In this document: piece after piece, positions 31,541-39,305 of the stretch
Numbering within the stretch: position 1 is the first letter of the stretch
How the letters are laid out: each line of letters opens with the position of its first letter
Source of the DNA: Scatosoma sp045650185
Lineage (GTDB): Bacteria; Bacillota; Clostridia; Christensenellales; Borkfalkiaceae
Reading direction: 5' to 3'
NCBI GenBank assembly: GCA_045650185.1
Contig: JAZRQY010000022.1
Coordinates: 20,179-84,178, forward strand
Length of the DNA stretch: 64,000 bases
Translations under genes and position numbers: made by a program
The notes under the pieces: model-generated
What the model was told of the DNA's origin: nothing
Seen by the model: the letters and a program-made list of their open reading frames with translations, nothing else
Database searches by the model: none

Positions 31541-32512
31541 ATGCGCTACGTAAAGAAAACTTGTATTCTTCGACAATTAAAAAACGGATTTTCGGCAGAC
31601 GGCAATCCCATTTCAGGGATTGTGAAGGCCGAACAGTATGCACGGCATATCGGATTGGAGTTTTCCACCGCCAATCTTGCGGCCCTCTCAGAGGGGGAGT
31701 ACCACCTACTGCTTGCCGATAGTGACAAACGATATAAGCTGTTTCCTTTAGGCGACGGTCGGTACTCCTTTCAGGGGGAATTGCAGCTTGCCGCAGGGTT
31801 TTACGCCGCAATCTGTTACGTAAACGACGGCGCTGAACCGATTGCTTACGGAGTGTGCGGCAATATGCCCTACGACCTGTTTTCCTTGGTGCGCACGGCG
31901 TTTTCCTCCCCGCAAGCATTGCAAGCAACCACCCCTCCGCCAGTTATCAACGCAGACCTGCCCAGCAGTTATCCAAACATGCGCCCGATTTACGACGATG
32001 AACTGGTGGCAGGCGACAACTACTTTGAAAAGGAGAAAAACTATGCCCACTCAGCCCCTACACAAGCTTGCGAAAATGCACCTGCTGAAAGCGGAAATCC
32101 GCATCAAAAAACGCCGCAGAGGGATGACCCTGACCAAGATGAAAATGACGAAGGCGTACGCCACGCATTTACAACGCAATCAGACGGATACTATCAATCC
32201 ATCAAAGGCGAGCTGACCGCCCTCTTTGCCCGATATCCGCAGGACGAAACGCTGAACGACGCCTACCCTGCCAGCGAGTGGGTGCGCATCAGAGGCACGG
32301 AGGGAAACGCAGAGGAGCTGGTGGGGCTCATATACGAGAGCGGCTTAGTCAAGTACATTTGCTACGCCGTCCCGGCAATGGACAACGCGCCGCAGGAAAT
32401 CCGTGAAAAAGCGTACTTTGTTCCCCTCTCTCCGCTGACGCCTGAGGTGGGCTTTTACGTCCTATATCAAAGCGCGGCAACGGGCGAAAGCATCGTAAAA
32501 ACGGAACTATAA
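31541..32512 (+). CDS. Hypothetical two-domain protein with disordered linker
   Basis: 323 residues, not recognised. The start MRYVKKTCILRQLKNGFSAD has AAAGGA upstream. Residues ~1-120 look like a compact beta-rich domain (EGEYHLLLADSDKRYKLFPL, GFYAAICYVNDGAEPIAYGV). Residues ~130-205 are a Pro/Asp/Glu-rich, probably disordered linker (PQRDDPDQDENDEG). Residues ~210-323 form a second domain (YYQSIKGELTALFARYPQDE, YAVPAMDNAPQEIREKAYFV). No signal peptide or membrane helix, so cytoplasmic. A strong terminator follows. Function unknown. Confidence 0.7.
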   Translation: MRYVKKTCILRQLKNGFSADGNPISGIVKAEQYARHIGLEFSTANLAALSEGEYHLLLADSDKRYKLFPLGDGRYSFQGELQLAAGFYAAICYVNDGAEPIAYGVCGNMPYDLFSLVRTAFSSPQALQATTPPPVINADLPSSYPNMRPIYDDELVAGDNYFEKEKNYAHSAPTQACENAPAESGNPHQKTPQRDDPDQDENDEGVRHAFTTQSDGYYQSIKGELTALFARYPQDETLNDAYPASEWVRIRGTEGNAEELVGLIYESGLVKYICYAVPAMDNAPQEIREKAYFVPLSPLTPEVGFYVLYQSAATGESIVKTEL

Positions 32513-32515
32513 CAC

Positions 32516-32549
32516 AAGGCGGCGCAAAAACGCGCCGCCTTGTATTTCT
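32516..32549 (+). terminator. Terminator after the 31541 gene
   Basis: AAGGCGGCGC (32516-32525) pairs with GCGCCGCCTT (32532-32541), then TGTATTTCTT. Confidence 0.85.
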
Positions 32550-32572
32550 TTATAAATAGCCGCTAAAAATAC

Positions 32573-32601
32573 TTGCCAAAAATCAAAAAAAGCATTACAA
32601 T
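32573..32601 (+). promoter_or_regulatory. Promoter of tRNA-Arg
   Basis: TTGCCA (32573-32578), 17 bases, TACAAT (32596-32601), 17 bases before the tRNA. Confidence 0.75.
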
Positions 32602-32618
32602 AGTAGCATAACCAAAAC

Positions 32619-32694
32619 ATGCCTGTAGTCTAACTGGATAAAACCTCGGCCTCCGACGCCGACGTTGTGAGTTCGAGCCTCGCCAGGCATACCA
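32619..32694 (+). tRNA. tRNA-Arg (anticodon CCG)
   Basis: 76 bases with encoded CCA. Acceptor ATGCCTG pairs with CAGGCAT, discriminator A. The anticodon stem is TCGGC/GCCGA around CTCCGAC (CCG), and the T-stem is GTGAG/CTCGC around TTCGAGC. The D-stem GTCT/AAAC has one mismatch. A terminator follows at once. Confidence 0.95.
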
Positions 32695-32695
32695 A

Positions 32696-32727
32696 AAAAA
32701 ACGACAAGCAAGCGCTTGTCGTTTTTT
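32696..32727 (+). terminator. Terminator after tRNA-Arg
   Basis: AACGACAAGC (32700-32709) pairs with GCTTGTCGTT (32714-32723), followed by TTTT; it also works for the DUF1292 gene on the other strand. Confidence 0.85.
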
Positions 32728-32748
32728 GTTCTTGTTTAGTTCCCGTTT

Positions 32749-33051
32749 TTACGCCTCTGCTTCTTCCAGTAAACGGTTGTATTCTGCGAATACTGCATCG
32801 ATGATTTCGTCGTCCAAAACCACGTTAAAACCGTCGCTACCGTCTGCGTTGCGCACTACTTCAAAGACCAACGCCTCGTCATCGTCCATGCCGTCAAGCA
32901 ACTCTACGGGCTGTAAAATCGCATAGAACTTGCCGTCGTGCGCAATCCCTGCAATCTCCACAAAGTCCACTTCTTCGCCGTCTGCCGTCGTCAACGTGAT
33001 GATATCGTCTTCGTATTCTTCATCCAACATTTCTTCAAAATCTTTTGCCAT
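32749..33051 (-). CDS. DUF1292 (YrzB-like) small acidic protein
   Basis: 100 residues from the ATG at 33051, which has GGAGGT upstream; an upstream extension is unsupported. Very acidic throughout (FEEMLDEEYEDDIITLTTAD; LDGMDDDEALVFEV). The FYAILQPVELLDGMDDDEAL segment is typical of DUF1292 proteins, which are widespread in Firmicutes, often near alaS-yrzL-yrrK. No biochemical role is established. It has its own promoter. Confidence 0.9.
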   Translation of the reverse strand: MAKDFEEMLDEEYEDDIITLTTADGEEVDFVEIAGIAHDGKFYAILQPVELLDGMDDDEALVFEVVRNADGSDGFNVVLDDEIIDAVFAEYNRLLEEAEA

Positions 33052-33076
33052 TTTATGTACCTCCAAGATTACGTTA

Positions 33077-33104
33077 ATTATATCATATAATTTGTATAAG
33101 TCAA
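33077..33104 (-). promoter_or_regulatory. Promoter of the DUF1292 gene
   Basis: Minus strand TTGACT (33104-33099), 16 bases, TATAAT (33082-33077). Confidence 0.7.
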
Positions 33105-33156
33105 GGCTTTTTTGATTTTTACTAAAATTTACTTTTTTTGCGCCCCTTGAACGCAA

Positions 33157-33187
33157 CAAAAAACGGACGATTTCTCGTCCGTTTTTA
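33157..33187. terminator. Terminator after the XRE-family gene, left copy
   Basis: ACGGACGA-TTTC-TCGTCCGT with T-tracts on both strands. The 26 bases from AACAAAAAACGGACGA through TCGTCCGT are repeated at the other side of the divergent repressor pair (33674-33711). Confidence 0.85.
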
Positions 33188-33388
33188 ATCTTCTAACCCA
33201 AGTAAATAATCCGTTGACACCTCAAAATACTTGGCAAGGATTATCAGTTGTGTTCCTTTTACGTCCGCTTTTCCGTTCTCCCAACGACAGATAGACGCTA
33301 CACCTATCCCTATTTCCTTACTTAAAGACTGAATAGACAGCCCTTTTTCTATTCTTAAATCTTTTAATCTCTCCGAAAATTTTTCCAT
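33185..33388 (-). CDS. XRE/Cro-CI family repressor
   Basis: 67 residues from the ATG at 33388. Almost the whole protein is one HTH_3 domain: FSERLKDLRIEKGLSIQSLS, then IGIGVASICRWENGKADVKG as recognition helix region, and the usual end YFEVSTDYLLGLED. Such small proteins bind palindromic operators as dimers. It is divergent from a second HTH gene, and the region between holds three near-identical palindromes (33400-33468). The TATAAT of its promoter (33400-33395) ends six bases before the ATG, so the mRNA may start at the ATG itself. Confidence 0.88.
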   Translation of the reverse strand: MEKFSERLKDLRIEKGLSIQSLSKEIGIGVASICRWENGKADVKGTQLIILAKYFEVSTDYLLGLED

Positions 33389-33399
33389 ACTTGTATTAT

Positions 33400-33468
33400 A
33401 TTCCATTTTAGGAATAAAAATACTTGACATTCCTAAACAGGAATGGTATACTATTCCTAAATAGGAAT
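33400..33468. promoter_or_regulatory. Three-operator region of a divergent repressor switch
   Basis: Three 16-bp palindromes: ATTCCATTTTAGGAAT (33400-33415), ATTCCTAAACAGGAAT (33429-33444) and ATTCCTAAATAGGAAT (33453-33468). The first lies in the spacer of the leftward promoter, the second in the spacer of the rightward promoter and the third over its start site. Confidence 0.88.
33424..33452 (+). promoter_or_regulatory. Rightward promoter of the HTH gene
   Basis: TTGACA (33424-33429), 17 bases, TATACT (33447-33452). Operators 2 and 3 overlap it, so it should be tightly repressed. Confidence 0.82.
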
Positions 33469-33479
33469 GGAGGTGCAAA

Positions 33480-33674
33480 ATGGAAATCAATATTCAACGA
33501 ATTCAATCCTACATAAGAGAAAACAAAATGTCCAAAACGGCTTTTTGTAAAAAATGCAACATCAGTTATCATACCTTGCAAAAAATTTTTAACAACACCT
33601 TTAACGGAAATATTATCATTTTATTTAAAATCGCAAGAGTTTTAGATGTTGGTATCAAAGACTTATTTATATAA
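33480..33674 (+). CDS. Small Cro-like helix-turn-helix protein
   Basis: 64 residues starting MEINIQRIQSYIRENKMSKT. The HTH lies in FCKKCNISYHTLQKIFNNTF, followed by FKIARVLDVGIKDLFI, the usual end of an XRE-type domain. GGAGGTG gives a strong ribosome binding site. It is placed as Cro is to CI: divergent from a second repressor, with shared operators. No phage genes are close. Both members are more AT-rich than their neighbours. Alternatives are the antitoxin of a lost toxin-antitoxin pair or the control unit of a remnant element. Confidence 0.82.
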   Translation: MEINIQRIQSYIRENKMSKTAFCKKCNISYHTLQKIFNNTFNGNIIILFKIARVLDVGIKDLFI

Positions 33675-33711
33675 CAAAAAAACGGACGATTTCTCGTCCG
33701 TCTTTTTTTTA
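33674..33711. terminator. Terminator after the Cro-like gene, right copy
   Basis: ACGGACGA-TTTC-TCGTCCGT followed by CTTTTTTTT; near-identical to the hairpin at 33157-33187. It also lies directly after the secB-like gene on the other strand. Confidence 0.85.
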
Positions 33712-33712
33712 A

Positions 33713-34138
33713 TTAGCTTACGGTGTTCTCCGCAGGAGCAGGCTGCTCGGGGAAGATTGCCGTGATGGGTACAACGGGAAGCGTGATGGGCGCGATGAAC
33801 GCGTTTGCCGTCAAAGCCGCTACCGTCGAACGAAGGTAAGGATATACGATTTCCGTCATGGAAAGCACCAACAACTGTTCGTCTTCCTTGTTTTCAATTT
33901 CTTCTGCCTCGAAAGCGCCTACCAAACGGCACTTTAAGTTGAAGGGAGTAGGATTTGCTTCGGTCGCCTCAATCTTTACTTCCAAAGTCAAGAAGTACAG
34001 CTTATCATTCTCTTTTACTCTCTTAACGCCACGGGTGAACTGGGGCTTGATTTCAAAGCGCTGGTTGGGGTCAACCTTAATGCGGTTCATGCTGTAGGAG
34101 ATTTCTTCGGCGGTGATGCCTCTCAATGCGTATTTCAT
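33713..34138 (-). CDS. SecB-like protein-export chaperone
   Basis: 141 residues. The pattern fits the SecB fold: beta strands FEIKPQFTRGVKRVKENDKL and YFLTLEVKIEATEANPTPFN, LVGAFEAEE, and the typical C-terminal LVLSMTEIVYPYLRSTVAAL with ITLPVVPITAIF. SecB keeps proteins unfolded for export or, in SecB-like relatives, controls toxin-antitoxin systems. Many Clostridia carry stand-alone homologues of unclear role. It has its own promoter. No toxin gene is present next to it, though a small repressor pair is its neighbour. Confidence 0.85.
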   Translation of the reverse strand: MKYALRGITAEEISYSMNRIKVDPNQRFEIKPQFTRGVKRVKENDKLYFLTLEVKIEATEANPTPFNLKCRLVGAFEAEEIENKEDEQLLVLSMTEIVYPYLRSTVAALTANAFIAPITLPVVPITAIFPEQPAPAENTVS

Positions 34139-34173
34139 AAAACACCTCTATTTTTTTATTTAGAACGTGTTTA

Positions 34174-34203
34174 TTATAACACGCCCGAGCCAACCTTGTC
34201 AAC
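34174..34203 (-). promoter_or_regulatory. Promoter of the secB-like gene
   Basis: Minus strand TTGACA (34203-34198), 18 bases, TATAAT (34179-34174). Confidence 0.75.
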
Positions 34204-34316
34204 TCTATTTACCTATAAACGCATTTTGGGCGCTCTTAAACACTTTTTTTGCTTTTTTATCGAAAAAAAGTATTTTGACGTGTAAATGATGCCATAGAGC
34301 CATAAAATAAACGATA

Positions 34317-34350
34317 GGCAGGTATGCGTGATTGCATACCTACCCTTTTC
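34317..34350. terminator. Hairpin after the lipase-like gene
   Basis: GGTATGC (34321-34327) and GCATACC (34334-34340), extended by flanking pairs. The T-tract is better on the plus strand. Confidence 0.6.
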
Positions 34351-34356
34351 TTTTTG

Positions 34357-35136
34357 TTAATATCCACGTTTTGTGAGGTCTTCGCAAAGCTCTATATAAA
34401 AGGCGTATATCTTTTCCTTTTTCTTTTTCTTTACCATAAAATCTACGATTTCTGAATGGGATATGGAATGTGGAGTGCAACGCCCTTGATATTGCGCAAA
34501 CTTACTGGATTCCTCAGACACTATTCCGTCGGAATGGTCGTTTTCATAACGCCGAGAAAAATACAAGGGAATTCCCATTACGAAATCATCTCGGCTCTTT
34601 TCCATTACTGTGGAAAAGCTTTGCATAAAAATATCGTCGTCCGTGTAGTGATTTCCAAGCAAATCCTCGTCGGAAGCCATTAGCTGTTTGCAAACGGTGA
34701 GCGAATCGGGATGCTTATCCCCGAAAACACGATACCAAAAGTTGATAATCCTCGCCAACGGGTTGCGCAGCCACGGGCGCAATTCGTACAGCTTTGTGGC
34801 AATTTGCGAACCCTTATGCGGCGTGCATAAGAAAGTGACGGATGCAACGAAATCCCTCATCCCCAAGTTGTCTATCATATACCTAGTGTCCAGACCACCT
34901 TTCGAATGCGCGATAATATTTACCTTATCTACGCCTTCCGCCTGCAGGATTTCTTGAATTTGCGTTTTTAACTGTTCCGCGTTGCTTTCAATCGTCCCAA
35001 ATCCGTCCGTCCGCGACGTATATACGATATATCCGCTTTTTTGTAAGATAGACTCTATTCGCCCAAACGCCTTAAAAAGTTTGTAATCCTTTAATGCAAT
35101 TCCATGGGCAAGAAGTATGGGATATTTCGTCGCCAT
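34357..35136 (-). CDS. Lipase/esterase, alpha/beta hydrolase fold
   Basis: 259 residues starting YPILLAHGIALKDYKLFKAF, the oxyanion HG motif of triacylglycerol-lipase-type enzymes. The nucleophile elbow is IIAHSKGGLDTRYMID (Ser), the acid is probably in NDHSDGIVSEESSKF and the catalytic His is in HSISHSEIVDFM. No signal peptide, so probably cytoplasmic. It lies 22 bases after serA in the same direction, with no terminator between, and so belongs to the serine-cysteine gene run although no metabolic link is evident. Confidence 0.88.
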   Translation of the reverse strand: MATKYPILLAHGIALKDYKLFKAFGRIESILQKSGYIVYTSRTDGFGTIESNAEQLKTQIQEILQAEGVDKVNIIAHSKGGLDTRYMIDNLGMRDFVASVTFLCTPHKGSQIATKLYELRPWLRNPLARIINFWYRVFGDKHPDSLTVCKQLMASDEDLLGNHYTDDDIFMQSFSTVMEKSRDDFVMGIPLYFSRRYENDHSDGIVSEESSKFAQYQGRCTPHSISHSEIVDFMVKKKKKEKIYAFYIELCEDLTKRGY

Positions 35137-35158
35137 AAACCCCTCCTATGCGTACGGC

Positions 35159-36319
35159 TTAGTAGGTCAATACGCGAATGACGCCGCCGATACTTTGCAG
35201 CTTTTCCACGATTTCTTGGTCAGGCGCAGACGAAATTTCTACAATCGTGTACGCCACCTGCCCCTTCGAGCCGTTGGCAAGATTGTCAATGTTGATGCCT
35301 GCCGCCGAGAACACCGAAGTGATCTGCGTAAGCATATTCGGCACGTTTTCGTGCAGCAAGCACGCCCTCGCAAACGAAGTATGCGGCAGGGAAACGCTAG
35401 GGAAATTCACGCTGTTGGTGATGTTTCCGCAAGCCAAATATTCGTGCAACTGCTTTGCCGCCATCACCGCGCAATGATCTTCCGATTCGTAGGTAGATGC
35501 CCCCAAGTGCGGAATCGCCAAAACGCCCTCTACACCAATGACGTCGTTGGTCGGGAAGTCGGTGGCGTATTTTGCCACTTTTCCTGCGGCAAGAGCTGCT
35601 TTCATATCCTCAGCACACACCAAATCCGCACGCGCAAAGTTCAGGATTTTTACGCCCTTTTTCATCTGCGCAATACTCTTTTCGCAAATCATATTCTTCG
35701 TTTGCTCGGTAGCAGGTACGTGCAGAGTGATGTAATCACTCTTTTTGAAAATTTCTTCGTAGTCAGATGCCTGCTTGACGGAAGGAGCTAAGCTCCACGC
35801 AGCCTTCGGGGTGATGTACGGATCGTAGCCGATGACGTTCATACCAAGCGCCGTCGCCGCGTTCGCTACGCTGCCGCCGATTGCGCCCAAGCCGATAACG
35901 CCCAGCGTTTTGCCCGCCAACTCACCGCCGACAAACGCTCCCTTGCCGTTTTCCACCGCCTTAGCAACGTCTGCCTCGCCTTGCAGGGTGCTTGCCCAGT
36001 TTACGCCGCCAACGACGTCGCGCGCCGCCAAAATGAGGGCGCAAATCACCAGCTCCTTGACCCCGTTCGCATTCGCGCCCGGCGTATTGAATACGACGAT
36101 ACCCTGCTTCGTGCAGCGTTCCACGGGGATATTGTTCACCCCTGCGCCGCTACGAGCAATCGCTTTTAAGCTGTCGGGAAATGCAATCTCGTGCAGCTTT
36201 GCCGAACGCAAAATCAGCCCCTCTGCACCGTCCATATCGTCTGCCAGTTGATACGTCCTTTTGTCAAAAACGTCTAAGCCCACCTGGGCGATTTTATTGT
36301 ATACCGCAATCTTTTTCAC
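35159..36319 (-). CDS. serA: D-3-phosphoglycerate dehydrogenase
   Basis: 386 residues from a GTG start at 36319 with GAGGTAAGGCT upstream. The NAD-binding site is GVIGLGAIGGSVANAATALG; substrate and catalytic residues lie in SGAGVNNIPVERC, ARADLV and PHLGASTYESEDH. A C-terminal ACT domain of about 70 residues (ITSVFSAAGINIDNLANGSK) may sense serine. It oxidises 3-phosphoglycerate to 3-phosphohydroxypyruvate, the first step of serine synthesis. serC is 9 bases upstream in the same operon. Confidence 0.96.
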   Translation of the reverse strand: MKKIAVYNKIAQVGLDVFDKRTYQLADDMDGAEGLILRSAKLHEIAFPDSLKAIARSGAGVNNIPVERCTKQGIVVFNTPGANANGVKELVICALILAARDVVGGVNWASTLQGEADVAKAVENGKGAFVGGELAGKTLGVIGLGAIGGSVANAATALGMNVIGYDPYITPKAAWSLAPSVKQASDYEEIFKKSDYITLHVPATEQTKNMICEKSIAQMKKGVKILNFARADLVCAEDMKAALAAGKVAKYATDFPTNDVIGVEGVLAIPHLGASTYESEDHCAVMAAKQLHEYLACGNITNSVNFPSVSLPHTSFARACLLHENVPNMLTQITSVFSAAGINIDNLANGSKGQVAYTIVEISSAPDQEIVEKLQSIGGVIRVLTY

Positions 36320-36328
36320 AGCCTTACC

Positions 36329-37420
36329 TCATTTCGTCTTCGGGTTCTTTGCCGCAAAGTCCTGCATAAAGCGCACCAGCTTTTCTACCCCCTCGTAGGG
36401 CATAGCGTTATAGATAGAGGCGCGCATACCGCCCACCGAGCGATGCCCCTTGAGGTTAATTAAGCCCTCTTTTTCCGCCGCCTGCACGAACGCCTTATCC
36501 AAAGCCGCATCCCCTGTCAGGAAGGTGACGTTCATCATCGAACGGCTCTCCTTTTCTACGGGAGCGATATAATAGCTCTGGCTGTCTAAATAATCGTACA
36601 ACAGCGCCGCTTTTCTTTGATTTTTTTCCTTCATCGCAGACATGCCGCCCTGTTTTTCCAGCCAGTCGCATACCAAGCCCAGCATATAGATACAGTAGCA
36701 GGGGGGCGTATTATACATAGAGTCGTTGTCTGCCATCACTTTGTAGTTCAGCATTGTGGGGGTTTCTGCACGCGCATTGCCAAGCAGGTCTTCACGAACA
36801 ATCACCACCGTCAAACCCGCCGGCGCAATATTCTTTTGCGCCCCTGCGTAGATCAAGCCAAACTTTTTAATATCCATCGGCTCGCTGGCGATACAAGAGG
36901 AGAAATCCGCCACCAGCGGCACGTCGCCCGTATCGGGAATATAGGGGAATTTCGTGCCGTAAATCGTGTTGTTAAAGCAGATATGCACGAAGTCCGCATC
37001 CGACCTAAAATCCTCTTTTTTTATCCTCGGAACGTAGGAGAAACCTGCCTCTTTGGAGGACGCTACCGCGTACGCATCGCCGTACTTTTTCCCTTCCTCG
37101 TATGCCTTGCTAGAGAATTGTCCAGAGAGGATATAGTCCGCTTTTTTACTGCCGTTCATGAGGTTCAAGGGCACAGCCGCAAACTGCGTAGACGCGCCGC
37201 CTTGCAAGAACAAAACTTTGTAGTTGTCGGGGATTTCGAGCAGCGCGCGAAGTTTACTCTCCGCGCCCTTGATGATTGCATCATACACGGGGGAACGGTG
37301 GCTCATCTCCAACACGGAAGTACCGCTACCCTGATAATTCAACATCTCTGCCGCCGCAATCTCCAAAACTTCCTGCGGAAGCATCGACGGTCCTGCCGAA
37401 AAATTATATACTCTTTCCAA
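36329..37420 (-). CDS. serC: Phosphoserine aminotransferase
   Basis: 363 residues beginning MERVYNFSAGPSMLPQEVLE, the SerC hallmark. It has the PLP region FSSCIASEPMDIKKFGLIYA with the Schiff-base Lys in GAQKNIAPAGLTVVIV, and the C-terminal GLINLKGHRSVGGMRASIYN. It converts 3-phosphohydroxypyruvate and glutamate to phosphoserine and 2-oxoglutarate. The phosphoserine phosphatase gene is not in the window. It lies between asnA and serA. Confidence 0.97.
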   Translation of the reverse strand: MERVYNFSAGPSMLPQEVLEIAAAEMLNYQGSGTSVLEMSHRSPVYDAIIKGAESKLRALLEIPDNYKVLFLQGGASTQFAAVPLNLMNGSKKADYILSGQFSSKAYEEGKKYGDAYAVASSKEAGFSYVPRIKKEDFRSDADFVHICFNNTIYGTKFPYIPDTGDVPLVADFSSCIASEPMDIKKFGLIYAGAQKNIAPAGLTVVIVREDLLGNARAETPTMLNYKVMADNDSMYNTPPCYCIYMLGLVCDWLEKQGGMSAMKEKNQRKAALLYDYLDSQSYYIAPVEKESRSMMNVTFLTGDAALDKAFVQAAEKEGLINLKGHRSVGGMRASIYNAMPYEGVEKLVRFMQDFAAKNPKTK

Positions 37421-37444
37421 ATCTTACTCCTTTCTCTATCTTTT

Positions 37445-38452
37445 TTACAACAGTATCACAGAATGCTCAAAGGCAATCCGACGCGTTTCCTCATCCCAAA
37501 GGGAGACCTGCACTTCGCCGATGTGCGCTTTGCCAAGCAGCAACATAGACAGACGGGATTGACCGATACCGCCACCCATCGTCAAAGGCAATTCCCCTGC
37601 CAGCAACGCCTTATGGAAGGGAAGATTTGCACGCTCTTCTTGCCCTGCCTCACGAAGCTGCAAACGCAAAGCTGCCTCGTCCACGCGTATCCCCATCGAA
37701 GAAATCTCCATCGCGCAGGACAGCGTTTCGTGCCAGAACAAAATATCGCAGTTCAGCGTCCAGTCGTCGTAGTCGGGGGCTCTGCCGTCGTGCGGCTTGC
37801 CCGAGCGCAACTTGTTGCCAATGCCGATGATGCACACCGTCTTGTTTTCAAAGGTGAACTGCTGTTCTCTCTCTTTAGCGGTCAAGTTGGGGTACATGTC
37901 CTCCAGCTCCTGCGAGGTGATGAAAGCGACGTCCTTGCAAAGCTCTACGCCAAGCTGAGGAAAGCGGCATTTCAATACGTCCAAGGTATCGCAAATCGCC
38001 AAAACGATGGCTTTTACCACCGTCTTTAAGTGGGTTATATTTCTCGTTTCACGGGAAATGACTTTCTCCCAGTCCCATTGATCGACGTACACGGAGTGCA
38101 GGTTGTCCATCTCCTCGTCACGGCGAATGGCGTTCATGTCCGTGTACAAGCCCTCGCCCGTGGGAAAGCCGTATTCTTTCAGCGCCATTCTCTTCCATTT
38201 CGCAAGCGAATGTACGACGACGGCATCCTTGCCCGTTTCCTTTAAATCAAAGCGTACGGGGCGTTCTACACCGCTTAAATCGTCGTTTAAGCCGGTGTTC
38301 GGGTCCACGAACAGGGGAGCAGATACTCGCTTTAAATTCAGCGCGAGGCACAGCTTTTCCTCGAAGGTGCGCTTTAATAAGCCGATTGCTGTCTGCGTTT
38401 CATATAAGCTGAGCGCAGAAGTGTAGTTGTTTGGAATCCAAGTTTTACTCAT
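37445..38452 (-). CDS. asnA: Aspartate-ammonia ligase (asparagine synthetase A)
   Basis: 335 residues, usual for AsnA. Class II aminoacyl-tRNA-synthetase-like fold with LNLKRVSAPLFVDPNTGLND, VERPVRFDLK, SVYVDQWDWEKVI and the C-terminal GGGIGQSRLSMLLLGKAHIG (motif 3 Arg). It makes asparagine from aspartate, ammonia and ATP. It is in line with cysE upstream (7-base gap) and serC downstream (24-base gap), an amino-acid synthesis operon. Confidence 0.97.
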   Translation of the reverse strand: MSKTWIPNNYTSALSLYETQTAIGLLKRTFEEKLCLALNLKRVSAPLFVDPNTGLNDDLSGVERPVRFDLKETGKDAVVVHSLAKWKRMALKEYGFPTGEGLYTDMNAIRRDEEMDNLHSVYVDQWDWEKVISRETRNITHLKTVVKAIVLAICDTLDVLKCRFPQLGVELCKDVAFITSQELEDMYPNLTAKEREQQFTFENKTVCIIGIGNKLRSGKPHDGRAPDYDDWTLNCDILFWHETLSCAMEISSMGIRVDEAALRLQLREAGQEERANLPFHKALLAGELPLTMGGGIGQSRLSMLLLGKAHIGEVQVSLWDEETRRIAFEHSVILL

Positions 38453-38459
38453 ATTTTCC

Positions 38460-39305
38460 TCATTCGTTGATAATTAGTTCTAAGGGTTTGGTTCTAACGC
38501 GCGCGCCCGCCCCGACGCTCTCCGTCAAAAAGCAGTTGCCGCCGATGACGGCGCCGCTGCCTACCACCGTTTCGCCGCCCAAAATGGTGGCGCCTGCGTA
38601 AACGGTCACGTCGTCCTCCAGCGTGGGATGACGTTTTTTACCCGACAGACTCTGCCCCTTTCGTGGGGAGAGCGCGCCAAGCGTCACGTTTTGGTAAAGC
38701 TTTACCCGATTGCCAATCACCGTCGTTTCCCCGATGACGACACCCGTACCGTGGTCGATGAAAAAGGCTTCGCCGATCGTCGCCCCGGGGTGGATATCAA
38801 TCCCCGTCTTCTCGTGGGCGCACTCCGTCAGCATTCGAGGGAGCAACGGCACACCCTGCGCGTGCAGTAGGTGGGCAATCCTATACACCGTAACGGCATA
38901 AAAGCCAGGGTAGCAACCGGCGATTTCCGCCCTGCTTTTTGCGGCAGGATCCCCTGCGTACGCCGCCTCCAAATCGGTGAGAAGCACGCGCCGAAGCGCA
39001 GGCAAGCTCTGCACGCAGGCAAAAGATTTTTGTCCTGCCAACCCCTCGTCTTCGCCCACGAAAGCGTATGCACGCTCCACCTGTGTTTTTAGTTCGTCGT
39101 AGACCGACAAAAGGCTTTTTTTAAGATTGTCTTCTTTAATCTCCTCAACACCGAAAAACGCAGGGAAAAGCAACTTTCGTATATCTTGTAAGAGAAATAT
39201 CAGCTGCGCTTTATCGGGCGGTTTTAGCCCTATTTTTGCGCCGTATATACTATCCGTTTCGTAGGAAATTCGCAATGCTTGCGCCGTCGCTTGCATATCT
39301 AACAT
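38460..39305 (-). CDS. cysE: Serine O-acetyltransferase
   Basis: 281 residues. The helical N-terminal part is followed by a left-handed beta-helix of hexapeptide repeats: HEKTGIDIHPGATIGEAFFI, DHGTGVVIGETTVIGNRVKL and YQNVTLGALSPRKGQ. The GTGVVIGE stretch and the His/Asp around DHGTG form the active site. It acetylates serine with acetyl-CoA, giving O-acetylserine for CysK. The start overlaps the cysK stop by seven bases. The longer N-terminus and helix pattern match the EpsC-like form. Confidence 0.95.
   Translation of the reverse strand: MLDMQATAQALRISYETDSIYGAKIGLKPPDKAQLIFLLQDIRKLLFPAFFGVEEIKEDNLKKSLLSVYDELKTQVERAYAFVGEDEGLAGQKSFACVQSLPALRRVLLTDLEAAYAGDPAAKSRAEIAGCYPGFYAVTVYRIAHLLHAQGVPLLPRMLTECAHEKTGIDIHPGATIGEAFFIDHGTGVVIGETTVIGNRVKLYQNVTLGALSPRKGQSLSGKKRHPTLEDDVTVYAGATILGGETVVGSGAVIGGNCFLTESVGAGARVRTKPLELIINE

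Noticed and set aside
33185..34138. Toxin-antitoxin-chaperone system made of the repressor pair and the SecB-like gene
   Set aside because: No toxin-like gene is present, the SecB-like gene has its own promoter, and terminators separate it from the HTH pair.
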